From Planctomycetaceae bacterium (lineage in GTDB: Bacteria; Planctomycetota; Planctomycetia; Gemmatales; Gemmataceae), in assembly GCA_013823135.1 (NCBI GenBank), contig PNLP01000068.1, forward strand, positions 1 through 35,989: a stretch of 35,989 nt of DNA, given 5' to 3'. The notes under the pieces were generated by a model. The model saw only the letters and a program-made list of their open reading frames with translations. It searched no databases and had not been told where the DNA came from. The position numbers were made by a program, and so were the translations under genes. Of the stretch, positions 7,932 through 15,319 are shown piece after piece (position 1 is the first letter of the stretch; each line of letters begins with the position of its first letter).

Positions 7932-8357
7932 ATGATTCGCCCCATCGCCTCCCTGCTTGTTGCCGGCTGCTTGTCTGGTTGTGGCAGCAGCACTCCCCAG
8001 GCTCCGGCGAACGACGGCGCTCGCAGCCAGCTGCAAACCTTGCTCGGTCACTACGTCCAGTACGCCGCGGCGAACCACGAGCAGGCACCGCCAGACGAAG
8101 CGACGTTCCGGAAGTTCCTCGCCGGGAAGCAAGTCGCTGAGGTGGACAAGTTGCTCACGTCGCCGCGGGACGGAAAGGCGCTCGTGGTGACGTACAAGAA
8201 ATCGCTCGTGGCTGACCCTTCGAAGGGAAACCTCCCTCCGGAACAGCGAGAGAAGGTGATTGTCATCCGCGAGCAGGAAGGCGCAAATGGGAAGCGACTT
8301 GTTGGCTATTCGTCCGGGTTCGTCGAGGAAGTCGACGCATCGGTGCCACTGAATTGA
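7932..8357 (+). CDS. Small lipoprotein
   Basis: 141 residues starting MIRPIASLLVAGCLSGCGSS, a lipoprotein signal with lipobox LSGC. An in-frame upstream start exists, but would bury the signal behind 18 polar residues, so the ATG at 7932 is chosen. The mature part has a short helical region (LQTLLGHYVQYAAANHEQAP, DEATFRKFLAGKQVAEVDKL) and a beta-rich end (KALVVTYKKS, EKVIVIREQEG, RLVGYSSGFVEEVD). It lies 31 bases before a DUF1559 gene. In planctomycetes such small lipoproteins often accompany DUF1559 genes, which suggests a joint role at the cell envelope. Function unknown. Confidence 0.85.
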   Translation: MIRPIASLLVAGCLSGCGSSTPQAPANDGARSQLQTLLGHYVQYAAANHEQAPPDEATFRKFLAGKQVAEVDKLLTSPRDGKALVVTYKKSLVADPSKGNLPPEQREKVIVIREQEGANGKRLVGYSSGFVEEVDASVPLN

Positions 8358-8388
8358 TCTGTACCACGTTCATCAATCGGAGTCGCCG

Positions 8389-9282
8389 ATGACACGCCCA
8401 AACGCCCGCTTCGGGTTCACGTTGATCGAACTGCTTGTCGTGATCGCCATCATCGCGATCCTGATCGGCTTGCTGCTCCCCGCCGTGCAAAAGGTGCGAG
8501 AAGCGGCCGCTCGAATGAAGTGTACGAACAACATGAAACAGATCGGGATCGGGTTGCACGCTCTGCACGACTCCCGCGGGAAATTCCCGACCGGCTACTC
8601 GTCTGGCGGATGTAGCCCGGCCGAAGTTGCCTCGTTGTTGCCACCGGGGGAACCCAACGTCGCGTGGTACGATCTCCTCTTGCCGTACATCGAGCAGGCG
8701 AACAACACCGGTTCGCCACGCGGACCCGTGCCGGGGTTCTTCTGCCCAAGCCGACGAACCGCAGCGGTCGGGCCTCGCGTGGATTACGTGACGGTTCACT
8801 CAGCGGGTTGGGACACCAACCACCGTGGGGTCAGCCAGGGAGCGTTGCCCGGTGTCGGGTCGTGGATGACGATTCTCGGCGGCTGGCGTGGAGCCGGGAC
8901 GGGCCAGGAGTGGGCCTCATTCACACTCACCAAAGTGACCAGCCTGAACGGCACATCGAACACGGGCCTGGTGGCCCACCGTGGGATGCAACCATCGCAG
9001 TACAGCTCGGGGACGGACCCGACCTTCGACACAGTCGGGTCGTGCTGGACAAACCGGGTTGGGTTCGGATTGTTTCAGGATGCGGAGACGATCAGCTACA
9101 CGGGTAAATCGGCAAGTGGGGCGAACTTCGGGATGAACCAGTCGCAAGGCTCGCCCCACCCCGGCGCGTGCCCGACGCTCGTTGCCGATGGGTCGGTCCG
9201 AATGGTGAACTACGGTGTTGATTTCAACCAACTCTGCGCGTTCTGGAACGTGAACAGCGGCATCACGGCACAACTCGATTGA
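8389..9282 (+). CDS. DUF1559 family pseudopilin-like protein
   Basis: 297 residues with a type IV prepilin-like N-terminus: RFGFTLIELLVVIAIIAILI, the G-F-T-L-I-E prepilin-peptidase site followed by a hydrophobic helix, then LLPAVQKVREAAARMKCTNN and MKQIGIGLHALHD, the hallmark of DUF1559 (SBP_bac_10-like) proteins. The globular part includes SQGSPHPGACPTLVADGSVR, the family's C-terminal H-x-G...DGSV motif. GGAG lies 6 bases before the ATG. The protein is probably an exported, helix-anchored envelope component. Planctomycetes carry dozens to hundreds of copies of this family. It follows the lipoprotein gene on the same strand and is probably co-transcribed with it. Confidence 0.95.
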   Translation: MTRPNARFGFTLIELLVVIAIIAILIGLLLPAVQKVREAAARMKCTNNMKQIGIGLHALHDSRGKFPTGYSSGGCSPAEVASLLPPGEPNVAWYDLLLPYIEQANNTGSPRGPVPGFFCPSRRTAAVGPRVDYVTVHSAGWDTNHRGVSQGALPGVGSWMTILGGWRGAGTGQEWASFTLTKVTSLNGTSNTGLVAHRGMQPSQYSSGTDPTFDTVGSCWTNRVGFGLFQDAETISYTGKSASGANFGMNQSQGSPHPGACPTLVADGSVRMVNYGVDFNQLCAFWNVNSGITAQLD

Positions 9283-9296
9283 CCCGCCAAACGCAA

Positions 9297-9325
9297 GTGG
9301 CCCGCTCGATCTGTGAGCGGACCAC
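9297..9325. terminator. Hairpin between convergent genes
   Basis: GTGGCCCGCTC (9297-9307) pairs with GAGCGGACCAC (9315-9325), 10 of 11 bases, with a 7-base loop. It sits in the 69-base gap between the stop of the DUF1559 gene and the stop of the phosphatase gene. No clear T-run on either side, so it may act with Rho or only as an mRNA 3' stabiliser. Confidence 0.5.
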
Positions 9326-9351
9326 GTTCTCCCGCAACTCAGCACTTCGGA

Positions 9352-10662
9352 TTACCCACGCAAAGCGGGGCGTTTGCCGGTCGAGCCGCACACGTCGGCG
9401 ACGCGGCCGCTTTCGTCCAGGGCGACGTGGAACCGCTGCTCGCCTTCGAGCTTGTGAACCGTGAAGTGATACGCCTTGCCGACCTTCGCAAGGTACGGCC
9501 GCGCCTCCGGAGTCACGGGGGCACGCAACATGCCCCATGAGCCGTCGCCGAGGTACGGCACGCCGTACTTGTTCGGGCGGCCGTCCATCAGGGGGTGAGT
9601 CCGCTTGAAGGTGTGGTCGTGGTGTTCGAGCACCGCATCGACGCCGTGCCGTTCGAACAGCGGACACCAGAACTTGCGGTTCTCCTCGCCGGTCCCCCCT
9701 GCCCGCTCGAACAAGCCAAGGATGCTGTTCGGCACGGTGGTCTTCCCCGAACTGCGGTACGACGGATACGCCGGGACGTGGTTGGCCGCGATCAGGTGCG
9801 GACGCTCGGCCCGATCGCGCAACGTGCTTTCCAGCCAGGCCGTTTGTGCGCCCGCAATCGGTGAGACGTGCCCGCTATCGAGCAACACGAGACTGAGGTA
9901 ATCGCCGAAGTCGAGCGATGCGTAACTCGTGTCCTTGTACAGCCCGTCGAACAGCGGGAAGTAGAAGGTTGCGTCTTCGCGCTTTCCTTTGTACCCGCCC
10001 CGCACCTCGTGATTCCCGAGGCACGTCACCAGCGGGATGAGCCGACCCTTCGGGTCGATCATGTGCTTGGCGTAGTTACGGATGAAGCCGAGGGCGCTCG
10101 TCGCGGAGATGCCGTTGTCGTAGCCGAGGTCGCCGCCGATGAAGGCAAAGTACGGCTCCTGCTTCGCCGCGAGGATGTTGTTGGCCACCGCGTGCGCGTT
10201 CACGCCGCAGTCGCCACCCGAGACGAACGTGAACGTATCGGTCGCCTTCGCGGGCATCGTGCGGAAGCGGTGCAACTGCGTCGTCGTCCCGATCTGAAGC
10301 AGATATTCGGTCCCCGGCGTCAGCCCGGTGAGTTGCGCCCGGTGAACCTTCAGGTTGGTCTTCGGGAAGGGCCGCGTGGTTGTCGGCACTTCGTTCCACA
10401 CGACGCCCGTGCGGGTGACGTAACGCACGGCCGTCGGCGCTGCGATGGTGGAGCCGATCCACTGGACCGTCATGGTCGTGGTGGGGTCGCCGGACCACGT
10501 GAGGAAGAGCGTGTCCAGGGGGCCGACGTTCGTCGGGAACTCGTCGAGCTTGCGTGGCGCGGGGGCCCGTTCGTAGCCGGCATCGGAGTGGCCCGCGGCG
10601 GCAACGGCAGTCAATCCCCCCAGGGAAGTTCCCAGGAAGGCTCGGCGGTTCAGTGGATTCAT
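9352..10662 (-). CDS. Exported purple-acid-phosphatase-like metallophosphoesterase
   Basis: 436 residues. The N-terminus NRRAFLGTSLGGLTAVAAAG is a Tat-like signal with two arginines. A fibronectin-III-like domain follows (TLFLTWSGDPTTTMTVQWIG, LTGLTPGTEYLLQIG), as in purple acid phosphatases. The catalytic domain carries the five metal-ligand blocks in order: FVSGGDCG, FIGGDLGYDNG, CLGNHEVRGG, LIAANHVPAYPS and LEHHDHTFKRT. The expected reaction is phosphate-ester hydrolysis with a binuclear metal centre, in the periplasm. The length matches the family. Substrate not determinable. No strong Shine-Dalgarno before the ATG. It is divergent from metG with a 240-base gap in which I see no clear promoter. 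Confidence 0.92.
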   Translation of the reverse strand: MNPLNRRAFLGTSLGGLTAVAAAGHSDAGYERAPAPRKLDEFPTNVGPLDTLFLTWSGDPTTTMTVQWIGSTIAAPTAVRYVTRTGVVWNEVPTTTRPFPKTNLKVHRAQLTGLTPGTEYLLQIGTTTQLHRFRTMPAKATDTFTFVSGGDCGVNAHAVANNILAAKQEPYFAFIGGDLGYDNGISATSALGFIRNYAKHMIDPKGRLIPLVTCLGNHEVRGGYKGKREDATFYFPLFDGLYKDTSYASLDFGDYLSLVLLDSGHVSPIAGAQTAWLESTLRDRAERPHLIAANHVPAYPSYRSSGKTTVPNSILGLFERAGGTGEENRKFWCPLFERHGVDAVLEHHDHTFKRTHPLMDGRPNKYGVPYLGDGSWGMLRAPVTPEARPYLAKVGKAYHFTVHKLEGEQRFHVALDESGRVADVCGSTGKRPALRG

Positions 10663-10902
10663 GGCAGCGATAATTTGGGAGTGGAGCGGGGCAGCAAACT
10701 GAGCCTAAACGAGACGCAAGCAAGAGGCAATTGATTTTGAGAATGATGAAGACAGATTTCACGCCATGAACGCGCTTCCATCGGGGCTGGCCGCAACCCT
10801 CTCGCGGCCGAACCTCCTCCGCGGTGGCGTTGTCTGGTAGAAAGACCGTGGCGAGATGATGCCGGGCATTTCCCCGTCGCTCGCGTTCGGAAGGATGAGG
10901 GC

Positions 10903-12561
10903 ATGGCCGCAAAGAAGACTTGGTTCCAAACCACCGCAATAGACTACCCCAACAGTCGGCCGCACATCGGCACGGCTTTCGAGAAACTCGGGGCCGACGT
11001 GCAGGCCCGCTACCGCCGCATGGAGGGGTACGACGTCTTCTTCCTGATGGGGAACGACGAGAACACGGTGAAGGTGAGCAAGCGCGCCGCCGAGCTCTGC
11101 CTCGACACGCAAGCCTATTGCGACGACATGGCCCGCCAGTTCCGCGAAGTGTGGGACGCCCTCGACATCAGCTACGACACCTTCGTGCAGACCAGCAGCG
11201 AGCGGCACAAGCAGTGCTGCCGGAAGTTCATCCAGAAGGTGTACGACAACGGTCACATCGAGAAGGGGAGCTACGAGGGCTGGTACTGCGAGGGTTGCGA
11301 AGAGTTCAAAAGCGAGAAGGACCACAAGGAAAACGCGGGAAACTGCCCGGTTCACAGAACGCCGCTCTTGCGACGCAATGAGCCGTGCTACTTCTTCAAG
11401 CTGTCTACGTTCAGCGAACGGTTGCTGAAATACTACGAGGAGAATCCCGACTTCATTCAGCCAGAGATCCGCAAGAACGAGATCGTCAGTCTGATCAAGA
11501 CGGAGGGGCTGCGCGACATCCCCATCAGTCGGCGGAACCAGACCTGGGGCATCCAATTCCCGTTCGATCCGGAATTCACGATCTACGTGTGGTTCGACGC
11601 GCTGCTGACATACATCACGGGCATTGGCTACGGCGACGACGAAGCGACGTTCCGGAAATGGTGGCCGGCGGATACGCACTTCATCGGCAAGGACATCACG
11701 CGGTTTCACTGCGCCTTGTGGCCGGCAATGCTGTGGGCTGCGGGTGAGGAGCCGCCGAAGAAGGTGTTTGCTCACGGCTTCGTGTACCTGAAGTTGCCGG
11801 AGAAGGTCGGAGACAAGGGAGCTGGCGAACTCGTGAAGATCGGCAAGACGACACTGAAGGAACTGGGGCTAGAGTACCTCGCAGAGCCGATGGAGATCAT
11901 CAAGAAGTTCTCGGCCGAGGCGTTTCGGTACTTCTTCCTGCGGGAGTGCCCCTACCCCGGCGACGGCGACTTCAGCCCCGAGCGGTTCGTCGATGTCTAC
12001 AACTCGGAGTTGGCGAACAACCTCGGGAACCTACTGAGCCGATGCCTCACTCTGATTACCAAGAATTATGGGGGGACGTTGGATAGCACTGCGGGGTGGA
12101 AACCAATGTGGATTGACGAACTCGATCCACAAATCCAGGAAGCCCTCAAAGCAAGTGGGGGCCAATACAACCGCATAACGTGGATTAATGAGTTGAGCAA
12201 GCACATTGAAAACTGTTCCTACTCCGTCGCGTTATTCACAATCATGAATTCGCTGTTGACGAAGTCGAATCAGTACATCGAAACGAACGCGCCGTGGAAG
12301 CTGGTGAAGACGGACAAGGAAGCGGCGAAGAAGGTGCTGTTCAACGCGGTGCAGTCACTGCGCATCGCGAGCATTCTGCTGAAGCCGTTCATTCCGCGAA
12401 GTGCCGAGGCGATCTACACGAGCTTCAACTTCCCGAAGCCATGGGCCGAGGTGCAGTACGCCGACGCGGCGGAGTTGCTCGCCCAACCCGACGACCTGCG
12501 GGTGACGGCCGCCCTCGACGAAGGCGGCAAGGTGAAGCCACTGTTCCCGCGAATTGGGTAA
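10903..12561 (+). CDS. metG: Methionyl-tRNA synthetase with atypical signature motifs
   Basis: 552 residues; charges tRNA(Met) with methionine. The start has AAGGATGAGGG upstream. The class I 'HIGH' site reads HIGT (PHIGTAF, residues 20-26), and the zinc knuckle is CEGCEEF...NCPVH (Cys-x2-Cys with Cys-x2-His). WFDALLTYITG and HFIGKDITRFHCALWPAMLW are the expected core motifs. The KMSKS loop is replaced by KIGKT (residues 312-316, nt 11836-11850), preceded by an odd LPEKVGDKGAGELV insertion where 'GEKM' would be. The anticodon-binding helical domain follows (NLLSRCLTLITKNYGG, NAVQSLRIASILLKPFIPRS). No C-terminal EMAP-like tRNA-binding domain is present. The only aminoacyl-tRNA synthetase in the window. 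Bases about 12050-12260 use more A/T-ending codons than the rest. Confidence 0.95.
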   Translation: MAAKKTWFQTTAIDYPNSRPHIGTAFEKLGADVQARYRRMEGYDVFFLMGNDENTVKVSKRAAELCLDTQAYCDDMARQFREVWDALDISYDTFVQTSSERHKQCCRKFIQKVYDNGHIEKGSYEGWYCEGCEEFKSEKDHKENAGNCPVHRTPLLRRNEPCYFFKLSTFSERLLKYYEENPDFIQPEIRKNEIVSLIKTEGLRDIPISRRNQTWGIQFPFDPEFTIYVWFDALLTYITGIGYGDDEATFRKWWPADTHFIGKDITRFHCALWPAMLWAAGEEPPKKVFAHGFVYLKLPEKVGDKGAGELVKIGKTTLKELGLEYLAEPMEIIKKFSAEAFRYFFLRECPYPGDGDFSPERFVDVYNSELANNLGNLLSRCLTLITKNYGGTLDSTAGWKPMWIDELDPQIQEALKASGGQYNRITWINELSKHIENCSYSVALFTIMNSLLTKSNQYIETNAPWKLVKTDKEAAKKVLFNAVQSLRIASILLKPFIPRSAEAIYTSFNFPKPWAEVQYADAAELLAQPDDLRVTAALDEGGKVKPLFPRIG

Positions 12562-12565
12562 TATC

Positions 12566-12650
12566 GTTTAGCCGCGACGCGGAGTCTTCGGAGCGGAGCG
12601 CGGTGGAACCCCGAGCGCTCCGCTCCGAAGACTCCGCGTCGCGGCTAAAC
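12566..12650. repeat. Perfect 36-base-arm palindrome between convergent genes
   Basis: Left arm 12566-12601 (starts GTTTAGCCGCGACGCGGAG) and right arm 12615-12650 are perfect reverse complements over 36 bases with a 13-base loop. The ends GTTTAGCCGCGAC / GTCGCGGCTAAAC are shared with the palindrome at 19958-20014. It starts 4 bases after the metG stop and overlaps the last codons of the ArsC-like gene, whose TAG stop (12645-12647) lies inside the right arm. It may serve as a bidirectional terminator. Confidence 0.92.
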
Positions 12651-12995
12651 TAGTACGGTCCGGTACGTTTCCTCGTTGAACCCCACCACGAGCAACTTGC
12701 CCAGGCGTGCCGTCGGCGCTCGCAGGTTGCCGGTTGGCCCCATCAGGTGAGCCAGAAGCACGTCGTCTTCGGGGCGGTCCTTCTTCAGGTCGAACGTCAC
12801 CACTTTCGTGCCCTTCATCGCGATCAACTTGTCGATGCCATCGAGCAACTTGAGTGCGTCGGCGGTGCCGTAGCGGACCTTCGTCGCATCCACGGTTTCG
12901 GTGACCTTGGTGCCGCAACCGTCGCGGTATGCCTCGGCTCGCTTGCACGTGACGCACGATTTGCGGTGATACAGCCAGTCAATTTTCTTTGCCAT
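12645..12995 (-). CDS. ArsC-family thioredoxin-fold protein
   Basis: 116 residues from the ATG at 12993-12995, with GGAG 6-7 bases upstream. The N-terminus KKIDWLYHRKSCVTCKRAEA places a Cys-x2-Cys pair (C14, C17) after the first beta strand, as in thioredoxin-fold proteins. ARLGKLLVVGFNEETYRTVL at the end and LRAPTARLG (the cis-Pro/'R-x-P' region) match ArsC/Spx-like proteins. The family includes arsenate reductases and redox regulators. The Cys-x2-Cys rather than a single Cys makes true arsenate reduction uncertain. The last codon and TAG stop come from the palindrome just downstream. Confidence 0.82.
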   Translation of the reverse strand: MAKKIDWLYHRKSCVTCKRAEAYRDGCGTKVTETVDATKVRYGTADALKLLDGIDKLIAMKGTKVVTFDLKKDRPEDDVLLAHLMGPTGNLRAPTARLGKLLVVGFNEETYRTVLV

Positions 12996-13018
12996 GAGTA
13001 ACTCCGGGAAAAGCAGAA

Positions 13019-13045
13019 AGCCCACTCATTGTTAGTGAGTGGGCT
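13019..13045 (-). terminator. Rho-independent terminator, minus strand
   Basis: A perfect 10-base stem (AGCCCACTCA 13019-13028 with TGAGTGGGCT 13036-13045) and 7-base loop. On the minus strand it is followed by TTCTGCTTTT, which supports termination in that direction. It lies just before the ArsC-like gene's Shine-Dalgarno and 29 bases after the stop of the possible small ORF at 13075-13176. It therefore ends whatever transcript comes from the right. Confidence 0.7.
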
Positions 13046-13074
13046 CTCGTGCGGTCAACCGATTTGGGTGTGGT

Positions 13075-13176
13075 CTACTTCAAGACCTGGCACGCGGAAG
13101 GCTCACGGCCGAAAGCGGTGCTGGAACAGCCTTCCTCGGGTTGAATGGTTAGCAATTTGCTCGGACGACGCAACAT
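13075..13176 (-). CDS. Possible 33-residue protein (small ORF)
   Basis: A short frame starting ATG at 13174-13176 with GGAGCAGGACG just upstream, encoding MLRRPSKLLTIQPEEGCSST and ending in SACQVLK. It contains two cysteines and a basic N-terminus, with no membrane helix. The following terminator at 13019-13045, 29 bases after its stop, suggests that a transcript does end here. That terminator is otherwise hard to explain, because the next gene on this strand is 380 bases away. No family recognised; chance is a real alternative. Confidence 0.35.
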   Translation of the reverse strand: MLRRPSKLLTIQPEEGCSSTAFGREPSACQVLK

Positions 13177-13298
13177 CGTCCTGCTCCAAAGGAGCGAGCT
13201 AAACCCAAACCCAAATCTGTTGAGTGAGGTTGTACGCGATCTTCGAGCGCCAAGCAAGCACCGTAGCGGAAATGGGTGCCCCTGGGGATTTTGGCACT

Positions 13299-13368
13299 GG
13301 GAGGGCGAGGCTCCTGCCGAGCCGTGATTTCTCCCACGAAAACGGCTCGGCAGGAGCCTCGCCCTCCC
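13299..13368. repeat. Palindrome with 26-base perfect arms, copy 1
   Basis: Left arm 13299-13324 (GGGAGGGCGAGGCTCCTGCC then GAGCCG) and right arm 13343-13368 are perfect 26-base reverse complements with an 18-base loop. The arms are identical to those of the palindrome at 29749-29808, 16.4 kb away. It lies upstream of the small ORF and downstream of a metallophosphoesterase gene. Confidence 0.92.
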
Positions 13369-13427
13369 AAGCTCGCCAACAAAGTACAGCGGCACCCGCG
13401 GAAATGCGCCGCCCTGTTGGGCGACTG

Positions 13428-14324
13428 CTAAACGTGGCGCAATTCCAACTCGAACGTGTCCGCGTCCGTGAACTCGCCTGCTGCGAAATCGTAGACGCGG
13501 CGCTGGGCGCTGAGCTTCCGGCCGTCGATGGTGTATTCGTGGTAGCCCCAGCGTTTCGCCTGGGTACTGCTCCCAACGCAGACCGTCGCGAACGGCAGAT
13601 GTTCGCCCGCCGGCAACACATACCAGGCGTGCTTGTGGCCGTGCAGCCAGAGGCTCACGCCGCACTCGGCGGCCACGTCGCGGACCCGCTTCCAGTCGCG
13701 GAGCCGGTGGAAGCGCGGTTCCGGGCGGCGGCTCGGCATCAGGATCGGGTAATGACTCACGACGATTCGCGGGCCGGGGTCGAGGGTAGCCGTGAGTTCG
13801 CGGAGGCGGGTCAGTTGCGGTTCGCCAACCTTGCCGCTGGCATCCCACGGCCAGAAGTTCGCACGTGCCGAGTTGATCGCGATGAGCCAGACGTGCCCCA
13901 CTTTTTGCGCGAAGGGGTAGCGTGTGTCGCCGATTCGTCGCCCTTGTTGCCAGGGCTCGAACGCGGCCTCGAACAGCCGCTTCTTCTCGGCCCGACCGAT
14001 GTACACGTCGTGATTCCCCGGCACCGCGATGCACGGCGGCAACGACACATCGCCCACGCCCAGCGCGTTCGCGGCCAGCGTCATTTCGGACTCGAACCCG
14101 AGCATCGTCGCGTCGCCGGAGAACACGAGGTGATCGTACCCCCGCGTGGCGAGGTCGCGCCGCAACACCTCCGTCACGGTCGGGGCGTGCTTGAAGCGAT
14201 TCCCGCGACCGAGCGCCGTGATGTTGAACCAACCGGTCGCCCGCTTACCCACGACATCGCGAGCCGACCAGCCCATCGGCTTGGCGGTCAGGTGAATGTC
14301 GCTGAAATGACAGAGTTTGATCAT
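13428..14324 (-). CDS. Metallophosphoesterase
   Basis: 298 residues with all calcineurin-like metal-ligand blocks: LCHFSDIHLT at the N-terminus (D-x-H), HLVFSGDATM (GD), CIAVPGNHDVY (GNHD), RIVVSHYPIL (H) and SLWLHGHKHAWY (GHxH). It has no signal, so it is cytoplasmic, and is likely a phosphodiesterase or phosphatase. The ATG at 14322-14324 is chosen because the frame upstream is encoded by a palindromic repeat. No Shine-Dalgarno precedes this start: the repeat sits where it would be. It is divergent from the FabG-like gene with 120 bases between starts, almost all occupied by the repeat. Confidence 0.92.
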   Translation of the reverse strand: MIKLCHFSDIHLTAKPMGWSARDVVGKRATGWFNITALGRGNRFKHAPTVTEVLRRDLATRGYDHLVFSGDATMLGFESEMTLAANALGVGDVSLPPCIAVPGNHDVYIGRAEKKRLFEAAFEPWQQGRRIGDTRYPFAQKVGHVWLIAINSARANFWPWDASGKVGEPQLTRLRELTATLDPGPRIVVSHYPILMPSRRPEPRFHRLRDWKRVRDVAAECGVSLWLHGHKHAWYVLPAGEHLPFATVCVGSSTQAKRWGYHEYTIDGRKLSAQRRVYDFAAGEFTDADTFELELRHV

Positions 14325-14334
14325 TGCGGAATTC

Positions 14335-14440
14335 GGAATGCGGAATGCGGAACACAGAATAAAATCCAACCCGTGCGGAGAACCGCGGCTGGTGCTGCTG
14401 TCTTATCATTCCGCATTCCGCATTCCGCATTCCGCATTCC
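14335..14440. repeat. Palindrome of 7-base tandem units between two divergent start codons
   Basis: Left arm 14335-14352 (GGAATGCGGAATGCGGAA) pairs with 14409-14426; tandem ATTCCGC/GCGGAAT units extend the right side to 14440. The loop is about 56 bases. The element fills practically the whole space between the start of the metallophosphoesterase (14324, minus) and that of the reductase (14445, plus). Confidence 0.88.
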
Positions 14441-14444
14441 CAAA

Positions 14445-15209
14445 ATGATTACCTACAGTTTCCCCGGCAAGGTTGTCCTGGTTTCGGGCAGTTCGCGCGG
14501 CATCGGGGCCGGCGTGCTGTCGGCGTTCGCCAAGGCGGGCGCGACCTGCGTTCTCCACTTCTGGGACGACCCCGCAGGCGAAAACCGCAAGGATGCCGAA
14601 GGGCTTGCGGCCCAACTCTGGGCGTTGCCCGGCACGCCCACGGTTCACGTTCTCGCGGCCGATGTCCGTGACGCAGCGCAGATCGAAGCCCTCATGAAGC
14701 AGGTGAAGGAGAAGTGCGGAGGCCTCGACATTCTCGTGAACAACGCCGGCATCATCCGCGACCGCACCCTGAAAAAGATGACGCTCGACGAATGGCACGC
14801 GGTCATCCAGACGAACCTCGACGGCGTGTTCCACTGCTGTAAATACGGTACGGAGATCATGCGCGACGGCGGCCGCATCGTGAACATGGCCTCGGTGGCG
14901 GGAATGATCGGCTTCCACGGGCAAACGAACTACGCGGCGGCGAAGGCCGGCGTCATCGGCCTGACCCGCGTGCTGGCAAAGGAACTCGCCCGTCGGCAGA
15001 TCACGGCGAACGCCATCGCTCCGGGGATGATTCAGACCGCGATGATGGGCGAGGTGAAGCCCGAGATGCTGGCCGAGTACATCAAGTCGATCCCGGCCGG
15101 GCGATTCGGCACGACCGACGACATCGCGAACGCGGTGCTGTTCCTGGCGAGCGAGGAGAGCAGTTACATCACTGGCCAGGTACTTCCGGTCACGGGGGGC
15201 TGGGTATAG
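14445..15209 (+). CDS. FabG-like short-chain dehydrogenase/reductase
   Basis: 254 residues of the SDR fold. The nucleotide-binding motif is VSGSSRGIGAGV (residues ~13-24), DILVNNAG is the NNAG motif, and the catalytic residues appear as NMASVAG (Ser) and NYAAAKAGVIGLT (Tyr-x3-Lys). The end FLASEESSYITGQVLPVTGG is the usual SDR C-terminal signature. The set is typical of 3-oxoacyl-ACP reductase (NADPH; fatty acid elongation), but many SDRs share it and no acyl carrier protein gene is near. The ATG at 14445 follows the palindrome by 4 bases and has no Shine-Dalgarno. A long open frame upstream is an artefact of the repeat and antisense coding. Confidence 0.9.
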   Translation: MITYSFPGKVVLVSGSSRGIGAGVLSAFAKAGATCVLHFWDDPAGENRKDAEGLAAQLWALPGTPTVHVLAADVRDAAQIEALMKQVKEKCGGLDILVNNAGIIRDRTLKKMTLDEWHAVIQTNLDGVFHCCKYGTEIMRDGGRIVNMASVAGMIGFHGQTNYAAAKAGVIGLTRVLAKELARRQITANAIAPGMIQTAMMGEVKPEMLAEYIKSIPAGRFGTTDDIANAVLFLASEESSYITGQVLPVTGGWV

Positions 15210-15235
15210 CGGCCAGTTTCGAGTTTCGGGTTTCA

Positions 15236-15305
15236 AGTTTCGGGTTTCAAGTTCCAAGTTGGAGGGCCGTTCGGCACAATGTCTTGGAACTTGAAACCCG
15301 AAACT
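15236..15305. repeat. Palindrome with 23-base perfect arms
   Basis: Left arm 15236-15258 (AGTTTCGGGTTTCAAGTTCC then AAG) and right arm 15283-15305 are perfect reverse complements over 23 bases, with a 24-base loop. Further TTTCGAGTTTC/GAACTCGAAAC material lies outside on both sides. It occupies the 110-base gap between the reductase stop and the DUF350 start, ending 15 bases before the latter's ATG. Confidence 0.9.
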
Positions 15306-15319
15306 CGGAACTCGAAACC

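Noticed and set aside
9868..10734. A 288-residue plus-strand frame opposite the phosphatase
   Set aside because: Shadow of the phosphatase gene: rich in Arg/Val/Glu, no ribosome site, no motif.
12566..12650. An insertion sequence with terminal inverted repeats
   Set aside because: The loop of 13 bases leaves no room for a transposase and no target duplication is visible; it is a palindrome, not an IS.
12645..12995. A classical arsenate reductase
   Set aside because: The Cys-x2-Cys pattern and absence of an ars operon nearby do not support that specific role, so only the fold family is called.
13224..14444. A long plus-strand open frame running into the reductase gene
   Set aside because: It is antisense to the metallophosphoesterase, crosses two palindromes, and shows Arg/Ala/Pro-rich low-information sequence; the reductase family start is at 14445.
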